From contig NZ_CP046253.1 in assembly GCF_009720145.1 (NCBI RefSeq), positions 372,001 through 436,000 on the forward strand: DNA of 64,000 nt, read 5' to 3'. Shown one piece after another: positions 34,038-43,067 of the stretch (positions are counted from its first letter, which is position 1; each line of letters starts with the position of its first letter). The DNA is from Sphingobium sp. CAP-1. GTDB taxonomy: Bacteria; Pseudomonadota; Alphaproteobacteria; Sphingomonadales; Sphingomonadaceae. The notes below the pieces were generated by a model. The model worked only from the letters and a program-made list of their open reading frames with translations, made no database searches and was not told the origin of the DNA. The translations under genes and the position numbers were made by a program.

Positions 34038-34112
34038 TCGTCGCTTTTCTGTGTATGTTGATGCTACCGGTAGGTCATAAGGCCACCGAGATCCAAGGAG
34101 AGGCCCAGGTTC

Positions 34113-35426
34113 ATGCGCGATCAAGTCGAACGATCCAGGATGCCCCTGTCTCGCATCGTAGAGATGAATCTCGGCTTTTTGGGCATCCAATTCTCCTTTG
34201 GCCTGCAACAGGCCAATATGGGACCGATCTATCGCTATCTCGGCGCGGATGAGGCGCACCTGCCGCTGCTCTGGCTGGCTGGGCCTGTTACAGGGCTGCT
34301 CGTCCAGCCTATCGTTGGTGCGCTGAGTGACCGGACGGTCAGCCGCTGGGGGCGCCGCACCCCCTATTTCCTGATCGGCGCCGTGCTGTGTAGCCTGGGC
34401 CTGCTGATCATGCCGTACAGCCCGACATTGTGGTTCGCGGCCAGCCTGCTGTGGATGCTCGACGCGGCGAACAACATCACCATGGAACCCTATCGCGCCT
34501 ATGTCAGTGACAGGCTGGACGAAAGCCAGCGATCGCTTGGCTTTCTGACGCAGAGCGCCTTTACCGGACTGGCCCAGACCCTGTCCTATCTGGCACCGTC
34601 ACTCCTGGTCTGGTGGGGTTTCGATGCCGATCTGGTCGATGCGAACGGCATCCCCGATGTCACGCGGATCGCCTTCCTGATCGGCGCGGTCATCTCCATT
34701 TCGACCATTCTCTGGTCGGTGCTGCGCGTCCCCGAACTGCCCCTGCCGCAGGAAGAGATCGCCCGTATGCAGAGCGACAGGCTGTCCTTCGGCACCGCAT
34801 TGCGCGATTTCGTCGCGGCGGTGCGCGAAATGCCGGCGCCGATGCGGCAGCTTGCGCTGTCCATGCTGTTGCAATGGTTCGCCATGTTCGCCTATTGGCA
34901 GTTCATCAGCTTTGCGCTGGCCCGCGCCATTTTCGACACCGCCGATCCCGCGAGCAGCGGCTTCCGCCAGGCGGTGCTGCTGACCGGCCAGGCCGGCGCC
35001 CTCTACAATGCCGTCGCCTTTCTCGCCGCCTTCGCGATGGTGCCGCTCAGCCGGCGGATCGGGCCGCACTATGTTCATGCCGTCGCGGTCGCGCTGTCGG
35101 GCGCTGCGATGCTGGCCATTCCCGGCGCGAACGATCGCGCCCATCTGTTCCTGCTGATGATCGGTATCGGCATTGGCTGGGCCAGCATGATGGGCAATCC
35201 CTATGTCATGCTCGCCAATGCCATTCCGCCGGAGCGAACCGGTATCTATATGGGCATTTTCAACATGTTCATCGTCATCCCGATGTTGCTCGAAACGCTG
35301 ATCGTCCCGGTCATCTACCGTCCCCTGCTGGGCGGCGACCCGCGCAACATCCTGTTGATGAGCGGCGTGCTGATGATCGCCGCAGGAGCCGCCACCCTGA
35401 TCGTCAGGGCACCCCGGCGCAATTGA
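34113..35426 (+). CDS. MFS transporter, SLC45-type; probable sucrose/oligosaccharide importer
   Basis: A 437-residue porter with 12 helices. Signatures are FLGIQFSFGLQQANMGPIY in TM1, GALSDRTVSRWGRRTPYF in loop 2-3, AANNITMEPYRAYVSDRL in TM4-loop and TGIYMGIFNMFIVIPMLL in TM11, all typical of SLC45-like sugar:proton symporters. ATG 34113 follows AGGAGAGG. It is upstream of and probably co-transcribed with the LacI regulator (62-bp gap). A LacI operator in its promoter, shared with GH68, GH36, fructokinase and a TonB receptor, points to sucrose or a raffinose-series sugar as substrate. It lacks the longer central loop of its paralogue at 21361. Confidence 0.86.
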   Translation: MRDQVERSRMPLSRIVEMNLGFLGIQFSFGLQQANMGPIYRYLGADEAHLPLLWLAGPVTGLLVQPIVGALSDRTVSRWGRRTPYFLIGAVLCSLGLLIMPYSPTLWFAASLLWMLDAANNITMEPYRAYVSDRLDESQRSLGFLTQSAFTGLAQTLSYLAPSLLVWWGFDADLVDANGIPDVTRIAFLIGAVISISTILWSVLRVPELPLPQEEIARMQSDRLSFGTALRDFVAAVREMPAPMRQLALSMLLQWFAMFAYWQFISFALARAIFDTADPASSGFRQAVLLTGQAGALYNAVAFLAAFAMVPLSRRIGPHYVHAVAVALSGAAMLAIPGANDRAHLFLLMIGIGIGWASMMGNPYVMLANAIPPERTGIYMGIFNMFIVIPMLLETLIVPVIYRPLLGGDPRNILLMSGVLMIAAGAATLIVRAPRRN

Positions 35427-35488
35427 CGCCCCCTCTTCCCTGCAACACCGGATTGTCCCGTGCCATTCAGTGGCCTAGACGATAGGAC

Positions 35489-36502
35489 ATGACGGATCAT
35501 CATGACGAACCTGTCCGCAGCATAACCGACCTCGCCCGGATCGCGGGCGTTTCGGTATCGACGGTGTCACGCGCACTGACATCGAAGGGCGCGCTCAACA
35601 AGGATACGCGCCGCCGTATTCAGGAACTGGCGGCCAAGCACGGCTTCCAGCTCAATGTCGCGGCACAGAATCTGCGACTGGGCCGGACCGGGGCGATCGC
35701 CGTCCTGCTGCCATTGGGGCATGAGCGTGGACAGCATCTGTCCGATCCCTTCTTCATGGCCATGCTGGGCTTTCTGGCGGACGAACTGACCGAACGCGGT
35801 TATGATCTGCTCCTGTCCCGCGTGCTGCCCGATGGCGAGGACTGGCTGGACAGCTTCATCCGCGCGGGCCGGGTCGACGGCGTCATCATCATCGGCCAGT
35901 CCAATCAGAGCGCCGTGCTGGACCGCACAGCCCGCCATTATCGTCCGCTGGTCATCTGGGGCGCCCATGCGGAGCGCAATCAATATCTGACTGTGGGCAC
36001 GGACAATGTCGCCGGGGGCGCGCTTGCGGCGCGACACCTGCTGGACCGCGGGCGCGGCAAGCTGGCCTATTTCGGCAATGTCGCCGTGCCTGAATTCGCG
36101 GCGCGCTATGAAGGGTTTCTGTCGGCCCTGCCCGCAGATGGACGGGATCGAGTCGAACTGGTCCATGCCCATGTGACGCCGGAGGCAAGCTATCGTGTCG
36201 CTTCCGATTATTTCGCGGCGGGCCATCGCCCCGATGGCATATTCGCGGCGTCCGACGTGACCGCCATGAGCGTCATCACGGCCGCCGCCGAACAGAATAT
36301 CCGCGTGCCCGACCAACTTTCGGTGGTGGGCTTCGATGATGTGCCGCTGGCGCGGCTATCCAATCCGCCGCTGACCACCATCCGGCAGGATATCCAGCGC
36401 GGGGCGGCTTTGCTGGTCGAACTGCTGTGCCAGTTGCTGTCGGGCGAGGAACCCGCCTCGATCCAGATCGCACCGGAGATGGTGACGCGGGAATCGAGCT
36501 GA
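35489..36502 (+). CDS. LacI-family transcriptional regulator of the sucrose/raffinose regulon
   Basis: A 337-residue repressor. The N-terminal helix-turn-helix and hinge (residues 10-65) read SITDLARIAGVSVSTVSRAL and LNKDTRRRIQELAAKHGF; the hinge helix region is NVAAQNLRLGRTGAIAVLLP. The periplasmic-binding-like effector domain follows, with the usual AARHLLDRGRGKLAYFGN and LSVVGFDDVPLARLSNPPLTT blocks. VSVSTVSRAL is the recognition helix of the LacI/GalR class, whose operators are CG-centred palindromes. Five such sites are near-identical in this locus (34022, 39172, 39195, 45199), which makes this gene their obvious reader. The inducer is probably the imported sugar or a breakdown product. 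Confidence 0.93.
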   Translation: MTDHHDEPVRSITDLARIAGVSVSTVSRALTSKGALNKDTRRRIQELAAKHGFQLNVAAQNLRLGRTGAIAVLLPLGHERGQHLSDPFFMAMLGFLADELTERGYDLLLSRVLPDGEDWLDSFIRAGRVDGVIIIGQSNQSAVLDRTARHYRPLVIWGAHAERNQYLTVGTDNVAGGALAARHLLDRGRGKLAYFGNVAVPEFAARYEGFLSALPADGRDRVELVHAHVTPEASYRVASDYFAAGHRPDGIFAASDVTAMSVITAAAEQNIRVPDQLSVVGFDDVPLARLSNPPLTTIRQDIQRGAALLVELLCQLLSGEEPASIQIAPEMVTRESS

Positions 36503-36507
36503 AGAAA

Positions 36508-36537
36508 AAGGCCCGGTGCCTTGCGGAACCGGGCCTT
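36508..36537 (-). terminator. Intrinsic terminator of the TonB-receptor gene, possibly bidirectional
   Basis: AAGGCCCGGT and ACCGGGCCTT form a perfect 10-bp stem with a 10-nt loop between two convergent genes. On the minus strand the stem is followed by TTTTTCTTC, so it terminates the receptor transcript (stop at 36599). The same hairpin could stop the LacI transcript coming from the other side, but without a T-tract. Confidence 0.85.
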
Positions 36538-36598
36538 GCAGTTGTCCGAAACGACCATGACAGAGAGGGAGAACGGTCGTTCCGGCGTCGGACAGGGA

Positions 36599-39109
36599 TC
36601 AGAAATTATAGCGGATCGAGGCAGTCACGGTGCGGCCATAGACCGCGCTGTTCTGGAAAATGCCCGTCGTCGCGCTGATCGGCAGCAACTGGCCGCCGCC
36701 ACGATAGCCCAGCGTGTCGAACAGGTTGTTGGCGTTCAGCCCCAGTTCCAGATTTTCGACGGGTCGCACCTTGACGAAACCATTGAAGAAGGTCGTGCCG
36801 CGCACGGCGTAGAGGTTGAAATCGTCATTCGGCGCGCTGGACTGCCCACTGGCCGACAGGCCGACCGCGAACAGGCCTGCGTCATAGGAAGGCGAGATCA
36901 GATAGGTCAGCTTGGGAATGCCGCCCGGCCGGTTGCCGGCCAGTGCCGCCGTCGCGCTGTCCACGATCTTGGGATTGACCCAGGTCGCATCGACCGCGAG
37001 GTGGAAATCGCCGACATTCAGCCGCCCGGTCAGTTCAATACCCCAGGACCGATAATCGTTGGAGATGTTCGGATCGTTGTTCGGCGCGGGATTGTTGATC
37101 CGGGTGAAGTCGTAATTATTCTCGGTAAGGGTCGAGCGGAACCCGGTGACTTCCACCGAATAATTGCCCGACCCGCCGACGAAGCCACGATGCTTCACGC
37201 CCACTTCCTGCTGATTGAGGAAGTTGATGGCCGTGCTGGCGCCCTGGCTGTTGAGCGACCCGTCGGCATTGAAATTCCCGCCCAGCGTGCGGCGATCGGC
37301 GTTGAAGCGCCCGCCCCGGCTGACACGAGCGAAAACGCTGGTGCTGGTGTTGAAGGCATAGAGCGCACCGAACGACCAACTGGTGTAACTGCGACTGTAA
37401 TTGATCCGCTCGATCGCCCCGCCCGGCAACATGGATGGCAGGGTCGCGCTGCCCACTTCATCGCTGACGACATAGTCGGGACCGGCCACGCCGGCCTGCG
37501 CCGTCCCTTCGCCGCGCACCCGGTCGAACCGGATACTGGCGTCGAGGTCGAAGCCCCCGCCGGAATAGTTGGCGGACAGGAAGGGTGCGTCGTCGGTATA
37601 TTTCAGATCGACGCTACGGGCGCAGCAACTGCCCCAATTGTCGTTAAGCCCCGCCTGCCCGGCTGCGGTAATCTGGGTGCCGGTGGTGGAATAGAGATTG
37701 AGCGGCGCGGCATTTTCGCCTTCCAGTGCGCTATACTGGCGGTTCACATGCCAGTCCTGGACGATATTCTGGCTCATGTGGAACCAGCCGGCCTGCACTG
37801 TCACCTTGCCGCCACCGACATCGAACTTGCCAGTCAGCGCCAGATTATTGGCGATGCTGCCCATATCCTTCATCAACGTGTTGATGTTGGGATTATTGTT
37901 CAGATAGGCGCCGCTATAGGTCTGCCCCTTGTTCGGGCCGGCGGCATAGCGGATCGCCCCGACCGTCTGGCCGTTGACGGTCGATCCCAGCACGCTGGCC
38001 GTGGACGCGACATTCAGGAACTGGGTGGTGAAATTGCCGCTCATGTCGGTGTAGCGGAAACTATTGTCCACCGTCAGCATGTCGCTCAGTTCATAATGGA
38101 ACTGCGCGCCCACCGAAGTCACGCGAGGATGGATACCCTCGACATCGGTGGTCTTGAGCGCGCCATTGCTGTCCACATATTGAAAGTCACGCTGATAGAT
38201 GGAGTAGGTCGACCCGGAGCGCGCGTCGAAGGTCGGCATCGGCTTGAAATCGGTGATCTTGCTGCCGTCGATCGTCACCAGCGACGGCATGGTGGTGTTG
38301 GTCGGGGCATGTTCATCCAGCCGCTTGAAGTTGAAGCGGATAAAGCCCTTGCCGTCGGCGAAATCCTTGGTCAGGTTGGCTTTCACCTGATAGCCGCGCA
38401 GGATGTTGAAATCCTCGTTGGTCGGTCCGCCGCCTTCGCGGGCATAGCCGCCGACATGGAAGCGCAGCGTGTCGCTGATCGGTCCGCCATAGTCGAAATC
38501 GACGCGGGTTTCGCGGAAATTCAAGCCCTTGGAGAGGCCGATCGAACCGCCCTCCTTATCGCCCGTCTTGCTGATATAGTTGATGACCGCGCCCGGCGCC
38601 TGACTGGCGAAGGTGGAAGCGGAACCGCCGCGAACGGCTTCGACCCGCTCGACATTCTGGTCGAAACGAAGCCAATAGTCATTATTGCCGAACTGGATGT
38701 CACCGAACAGGGTGACGGGCAGGCCGTCCTCCTGCAACGCGACATATTCCGAACCGCCGGTCGACACCGGAATGCCGCGCACGCCGATATTGGCGTTGCC
38801 GCCAGGGCCGGCCGTGTCCGACGGCTGGAGGCCGGGGATGGAACGCAGCACTTCGGCTTCCGAACGCGGCGTGAAATTCTGGATCGCTTCCTGGCTCACC
38901 TGCGAGACGGAAATGGACGAGCGAAAACGCGACTTGTCACCGGCAGCAGCGGTAACGACGATATCCTCGCCGCTGATCGGTCCGCGTTCCGCGCCTGTTT
39001 CCGATGGCGTCTCTGCCGGCGCAGCCTCTTGCGCCAGGGCAGGTGCGGCCAGACAGGCCATCGCGAATGCGATTGTGGAAATGCGGCTAAACTGAATGCT
39101 GGTTTTCAT
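36599..39109 (-). CDS. TonB-dependent receptor of the sucrose/raffinose regulon
   Basis: An 836-residue outer-membrane receptor. The signal peptide covers about residues 1-26 (MKTSIQFSRI... ending AAPALAQ). A TonB box-like GEDIVVTAAAG precedes a plug with EAIQNFTPRSEAEVLRSIPG, NANIGVRGIPVS and VERVEAVRGGSASTFASQAP; the barrel ends in VTASIRYNF. The start ATG 39109 is favoured over ATG 39112 because AGGAGG lies 5 nt from it. The promoter holds two LacI-type operators shared with the divergent gene at 39302, so expression follows sugar supply. It should bring plant oligosaccharides into the periplasm for the exported alpha-galactosidase. Confidence 0.93.
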   Translation of the reverse strand: MKTSIQFSRISTIAFAMACLAAPALAQEAAPAETPSETGAERGPISGEDIVVTAAAGDKSRFRSSISVSQVSQEAIQNFTPRSEAEVLRSIPGLQPSDTAGPGGNANIGVRGIPVSTGGSEYVALQEDGLPVTLFGDIQFGNNDYWLRFDQNVERVEAVRGGSASTFASQAPGAVINYISKTGDKEGGSIGLSKGLNFRETRVDFDYGGPISDTLRFHVGGYAREGGGPTNEDFNILRGYQVKANLTKDFADGKGFIRFNFKRLDEHAPTNTTMPSLVTIDGSKITDFKPMPTFDARSGSTYSIYQRDFQYVDSNGALKTTDVEGIHPRVTSVGAQFHYELSDMLTVDNSFRYTDMSGNFTTQFLNVASTASVLGSTVNGQTVGAIRYAAGPNKGQTYSGAYLNNNPNINTLMKDMGSIANNLALTGKFDVGGGKVTVQAGWFHMSQNIVQDWHVNRQYSALEGENAAPLNLYSTTGTQITAAGQAGLNDNWGSCCARSVDLKYTDDAPFLSANYSGGGFDLDASIRFDRVRGEGTAQAGVAGPDYVVSDEVGSATLPSMLPGGAIERINYSRSYTSWSFGALYAFNTSTSVFARVSRGGRFNADRRTLGGNFNADGSLNSQGASTAINFLNQQEVGVKHRGFVGGSGNYSVEVTGFRSTLTENNYDFTRINNPAPNNDPNISNDYRSWGIELTGRLNVGDFHLAVDATWVNPKIVDSATAALAGNRPGGIPKLTYLISPSYDAGLFAVGLSASGQSSAPNDDFNLYAVRGTTFFNGFVKVRPVENLELGLNANNLFDTLGYRGGGQLLPISATTGIFQNSAVYGRTVTASIRYNF

Positions 39110-39171
39110 CATCCCCTCCTTGGAGCCGCCGCGCATTGCTTCACGGTCGGATGGTGACTGTATACGCCTCT

Positions 39172-39210
39172 CTGCAAACCTTTGCAATATATTTCAGCAA
39201 ACGTTTGCAA
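39172..39210. promoter_or_regulatory. Tandem LacI-type operators in a divergent promoter
   Basis: Two palindromes, CTGCAAACCTTTGCAA (39172-39187) and CAGCAAACGTTTGCAA (39195-39210), lie 23 bp apart centre to centre, about two helical turns, between the TonB receptor (minus) and the TPR/oxygenase gene (plus). Both match the consensus TTGCAAACGTTTGCAA of the site at 45199. The pair can control both divergent genes and may allow cooperative repression. Confidence 0.82.
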
Positions 39211-39301
39211 TATTACTCGCTCCATCCCCGCAAGCTGTTATATTCATGGCGCAAATCCGAACGGTTGAAACCGCGAACAGACAGGAAAGATCAGTCAGAG
39301 G

Positions 39302-40846
39302 ATGGAAAAACCGCGCAGTCTTGCCGATCTTGCCGAGTCGCAGCCGGCAACGCCTGATTCCCGCGACGCCGCCGCCTGGTTGAAAGCAGCCGAACCAGCG
39401 ATCATGGTGGCGTTACGTTCGGGGGAGGAAGCCGATCTTTGCCCGATGATCGAAAAGGCGAACCTCCTGTGGCCGGATCATGCGCGCCTGCTTTGGCTGA
39501 ACGCTCTGACCCTGCGTCAGGCGCAGGCGCATGAAGCGGCGCTGACCGCCGCCGCACGGGCCGCGGCTCTGGCGCCGAACGATCCGCCGGCGCAGGCTCT
39601 GCACGCCCAGCTACGCTATGAAACCGGCCGCAGCGCAGCGGCGCATTTCGCCACCGCGCGCGCTGTCGCGCCTGCGGACCTGGCGTTGATCCGTGGCCAT
39701 GCCGGCGCCCTCCTGGCAGAGGGCGATGCCCAGGCGGCGCTGGCGTTGATGACCGCCGCCCTTGCCGATCACCCCGGCTGGATGGAAGGGCAGACATATG
39801 GCGCAACGCTGCGCCGCCTTTCCGGCGCGCAGGGACCGGAGGATGAGGGCTTCGCACAGGCACTGCGAACCGAACCGCACAATCTGACCCTGTATCTCGG
39901 TCGCTTCCACTGGCTTGCCAAGGCGAAGCAATGGGATGCCGCCCGCACCGTGCTGAGCGATGCCACGCGCGCCTGCGGGCACGCGGCGGCGCTGGAAGTC
40001 GCGCGCCTCTATCTCGAAGCGGAATCGGGCATGGCCGCGGACAAGCCCGATCTGTTCGACGGGCTGGCCGATCGTCCCGACGCCGGCCTGGCCCTCGCCC
40101 GTGTCCGCCATGCGTTGCGGTGCGGTGCGCCGGACAGGGCAGTGAACATCGCTCTCACCCAGCTTGGCTCGCCGTCAGCGCCCTTGTTCTGGCCCTATCT
40201 CTCGATCGGCTGGCGTTTGCTGGGGGATGAACGGGCGGCCTGGCTTGACCGACCGGACAGGCTCATACACAGCACCGACATCGGTCTGGACGCGCGGGAA
40301 TTATCGGACCTTGCGGCACTGCTCCGCACGCTCCATATCGCGACAGCGCCCTATCCCGATCAGTCGGTGCGTGGCGGCACCCAGACCGACCGCCCCCTGC
40401 TCTTTCGCCACGAACCGATTGTCCAGCGCACCCGCGCCGCCATCGAAGCTGCGGTGAGCGACTATATATCCGCCCTGCCCACCCCTGAGTCCGGCCATCC
40501 GCTGCTTGGGACGCCACGCGGCGAGGTGAAATTTGCGGGAAGCTGGTCCGTACGCCTTTCGGCCCAGGGCTTCCACGCTGCGCATACGCATCCGGTGGGC
40601 TGGATCAGTTCGGCGCTGCATGTGGCCTTGCCAGACCCTTCGGCGATGGGGGAAACGCCATCGGGCTGGCTGGCTTTCGGCACGCCGCCACCGGAACTGG
40701 GACTGGATCTGCAACCCTATCGTCAGATCGCACCGAAGGCGGGCCGCCTGGTCCTCTTTCCGTCCACCCTCTGGCACGGCACCGTGCCATTCGCGGATGG
40801 CGAGCGGCTGTCCATCGCCTTCGACATCCGCGTGCCGCGCCGCTGA
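39302..40846 (+). CDS. TPR-repeat protein with putative 2OG-Fe(II) oxygenase domain
   Basis: A 514-residue cytoplasmic protein. Residues about 25-290 are alpha-helical TPR-like repeats rich in Ala and Leu (for example LWLNALTLRQAQAHEAALTA and ARAAALAPNDPPAQALHAQL). The C-terminal 120 residues look like a double-stranded beta-helix oxygenase of the 2OG-Fe(II) type 5 group: HAAHTHPVGW (His428/His430), a distal His492 in FPSTLWHGTVPF and Arg502 in ERLSIAFDI as the 2-oxoglutarate binder. Such proteins recur beside TonB receptors in sphingomonads and Caulobacter, function unknown. It shares the operator pair with the receptor, so it belongs to the sugar regulon. Its substrate, perhaps a protein residue, is not evident. 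Confidence 0.75.
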   Translation: MEKPRSLADLAESQPATPDSRDAAAWLKAAEPAIMVALRSGEEADLCPMIEKANLLWPDHARLLWLNALTLRQAQAHEAALTAAARAAALAPNDPPAQALHAQLRYETGRSAAAHFATARAVAPADLALIRGHAGALLAEGDAQAALALMTAALADHPGWMEGQTYGATLRRLSGAQGPEDEGFAQALRTEPHNLTLYLGRFHWLAKAKQWDAARTVLSDATRACGHAAALEVARLYLEAESGMAADKPDLFDGLADRPDAGLALARVRHALRCGAPDRAVNIALTQLGSPSAPLFWPYLSIGWRLLGDERAAWLDRPDRLIHSTDIGLDARELSDLAALLRTLHIATAPYPDQSVRGGTQTDRPLLFRHEPIVQRTRAAIEAAVSDYISALPTPESGHPLLGTPRGEVKFAGSWSVRLSAQGFHAAHTHPVGWISSALHVALPDPSAMGETPSGWLAFGTPPPELGLDLQPYRQIAPKAGRLVLFPSTLWHGTVPFADGERLSIAFDIRVPRR

Positions 40847-40850
40847 CAGT

Positions 40851-43067
40851 TCAGCTTTCGAACAGGAAGGCCGCCCCCTTATAGTCACCCTTGAGCTTCA
40901 CGCGCAGCCCCTGCTCCATCCAGTAGGCGCCGGTCGCCTGGGCCGGCACCCCGTCGGGCAGGGCCGATCCATCCAGCATCCGCACCCTGTAGCTGCGCAC
41001 CGGGTCCAGCCCTGCTGGATGGAGCGCCTCGACATTGTCGCGGAACGAGGAACTGTGCAGCATCTGGAACAGTACCGCGCGGCTCTTGTCCCGCGCGACA
41101 TGGAAGGTCGCAGAGGTCGCCGCATCCGCCTGTGGCGGTGCGATCCGGTAAAGGTCGCCACGCTGCACAATCTCCCGGATCGTCTTGTAAGCCGCAATCC
41201 ACCTGGTGGCCGTGGCGAAATCCGCGGCCTGCCAGTGGTCGAGATTGGCCCCGATACCCAAGCTCCCCTGCATGGCGGACAGGAAGCGATAGTCGAGGCT
41301 GGTTTCCCGCCCGTTCGCCCAATTGGGGCTGTCCGTCACCCACGCCATCATGATCGAGGGAGCATAGGCCTGGGTAAAGCCGTCCTGAATGGTCAGGCGA
41401 TCATAGGGATCGGTATTGTCCGATGTCCAGCTCTGGTCGGTCAGCCCCATGATAGCCAGGTCGATGCGCCCGCCGCCGCCCGAACATCCCTCAATCTCCA
41501 GCCCCGGATGCCGCCGCCGCAATTCGGACAGGATATGATAGAGGTTGCGGACATATTGGACCTGCACCCGCTGCTGATCCTCCGGCGACATTTCCGGCCA
41601 GCCTGCCTCGGTCCAGTTGCGGTTATAATCCCATTTCAGGAAGGCGATGTCGTTCTGGCTGACCAGCCGGTCCAGCACGCCCAGCAAATGGTCGCGCACA
41701 TCCGTCCGGGCGAGGTTCAGAACCAACTGGTTGCGCCCTTCGGTGCGCGGCCGGTCGGGGAAATTCAGCACCCAGTCGGGATGGGCGCGGTAGAGATCCG
41801 AATTGACGTTCACCATCTCCGGTTCGACCCACAGGCCGAAATCCATGCCCAGCGTCTTCACCCGGTCGATCAGCGGCTTCAGGCCATTGGGGAATTTGCG
41901 CGGATTGACGGTCCAGTCCCCCAGTCCCGCCCTGTCGTCGTCACGCGCACCGAACCAGCCGTCATCGACCACGAACCGTTCGACCCCGATCTTCGCGGCT
42001 TTCTCCGCCAGCGCCATCTGCCCGGCCTGGGTCACGTTGAAGGTCGTGGCTTCCCAGCTATTATAGAGGACAGGCCGGATCTTGGCCCTGTCGCCGCCGG
42101 GAATGATGCTGGTCCGCTGGAACGCGTGGAAGCGGCGCGATGCATCGCCCATCCCCTTGTTCGTATAGCCGGTGTAGAAAATCGGCGTATCCAGGCTTTC
42201 GCCCGGCTTTAGCGTCCAGCTAAAATCATAGGGATTATACCCGCCGCTGATCCGCACACGGCTCAGATTGTCGAGGCCGATCGAGAGCCGAAACGAACCG
42301 GACCAGGCGAGCGCGCCATACCATATGGCCCCATCCGTCTCGCTGGTCTTGTCCCCCTTCTGAATCGCGAACCAGGGCTGGTTGCCATGACCAGTCGATC
42401 CTCGACGGCTTTCCAGCACGGTGAGAGCCGGCGTCACCGGAGTTTCCACCTGCGACCATTCGGAGGCATGGCGACCCGTCAGATAATGCAGACGATAGTC
42501 ATTGCCGACCGGCAGCGTATAGGTCGCCGCTGCGATCTGATCGATGCGCACCGGCTTGCTGTCGCCATTGCGTACGCTGGCCGACCGGGCGATCACACCC
42601 GTCGCCGGATCGATCACATAGTGCAGCGTGACGGTCAGCGGCCGACGGATATCGGCCAGTTCGACCGTCAGCGTCTCACCCGAAATTGTGTGGCTTCGAT
42701 ATTTGAGGACAAGGTCGCGATTGCCGTCAGCGAATATCGCCTTGACGCCCGGTTCGCTGACCAGCCCCTCGCCCTGCCCGGCATATTCCTGCGGGGTGAT
42801 CGATCCCGCCGGGTCGAAGCCCGACAACTCCGTGGGATGCCGGGCCGAAAGCGGCGCCTGGTCATCCAGTGCCGCACCCCAGTAGAGCGGCTGGAGATAC
42901 CCTTGCTCATCGACCCCGATGGCATAGGTCACGCCGCCGCCGTCCAGCCGCATCACCCGCCCGTCCGCAGTCGCGCTCGCTTTGGCCCATGACGATTCCG
43001 CGGCGCCGAGAGACAGGATGACGGACCCTGCCAGCAAGATCGATCGAACAGACGGCATCCTCGTCAT
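40851..43067 (-). CDS. Exported GH36 alpha-galactosidase
   Basis: A 738-residue glycoside hydrolase family 36 enzyme with a Sec signal peptide (residues 1 to about 28, ending SSWA). The N-terminal beta-sandwich precedes a TIM barrel with VVDDGWFGARDDDRAGLGDW, the nucleophile Asp in AFLKWDYNRNW and the acid/base Asp in SDNTDPYDRLTIQDGF; EGCSGGGGR is a further family block. It removes terminal alpha-1,6-galactose from raffinose, stachyose or melibiose, here in the periplasm. The ATG overlaps the fructokinase stop (ATGA), so it is third in an operon headed by GH68. It ends 4 bp from the convergent TPR/oxygenase gene. Confidence 0.93.
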   Translation of the reverse strand: MTRMPSVRSILLAGSVILSLGAAESSWAKASATADGRVMRLDGGGVTYAIGVDEQGYLQPLYWGAALDDQAPLSARHPTELSGFDPAGSITPQEYAGQGEGLVSEPGVKAIFADGNRDLVLKYRSHTISGETLTVELADIRRPLTVTLHYVIDPATGVIARSASVRNGDSKPVRIDQIAAATYTLPVGNDYRLHYLTGRHASEWSQVETPVTPALTVLESRRGSTGHGNQPWFAIQKGDKTSETDGAIWYGALAWSGSFRLSIGLDNLSRVRISGGYNPYDFSWTLKPGESLDTPIFYTGYTNKGMGDASRRFHAFQRTSIIPGGDRAKIRPVLYNSWEATTFNVTQAGQMALAEKAAKIGVERFVVDDGWFGARDDDRAGLGDWTVNPRKFPNGLKPLIDRVKTLGMDFGLWVEPEMVNVNSDLYRAHPDWVLNFPDRPRTEGRNQLVLNLARTDVRDHLLGVLDRLVSQNDIAFLKWDYNRNWTEAGWPEMSPEDQQRVQVQYVRNLYHILSELRRRHPGLEIEGCSGGGGRIDLAIMGLTDQSWTSDNTDPYDRLTIQDGFTQAYAPSIMMAWVTDSPNWANGRETSLDYRFLSAMQGSLGIGANLDHWQAADFATATRWIAAYKTIREIVQRGDLYRIAPPQADAATSATFHVARDKSRAVLFQMLHSSSFRDNVEALHPAGLDPVRSYRVRMLDGSALPDGVPAQATGAYWMEQGLRVKLKGDYKGAAFLFES

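Larger units (their letters stand above)
33529..34112. other. Intergenic region between iron-uptake trio and sugar transporter
   Basis: These 584 bp separate the minus-strand iron operon from the plus-strand sugar porter. They hold a Fur-like palindrome (33581-33595) and a LacI-type operator (34022-34037). A 66-codon minus-strand frame (33750-33950) has a polar, charged product and only a weak ribosome-binding site; I do not recognise it and rate it doubtful. The middle part (33620-33760) is AT-richer than the surroundings and shows no structure I can name. Confidence 0.5.

Noticed and set aside
36521..39157. 878-codon plus-strand frame opposite the second TonB receptor
   Set aside because: The minus strand has signal peptide, plug and barrel end; this frame has no recognisable fold and no ribosome-binding site.
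39172..39210. Clustered TTTGCAA words as a CRISPR-like or mobile-element repeat
   Set aside because: They are symmetric 16-bp palindromes with the LacI operator form, at promoter positions only, and without spacers or terminal repeats.
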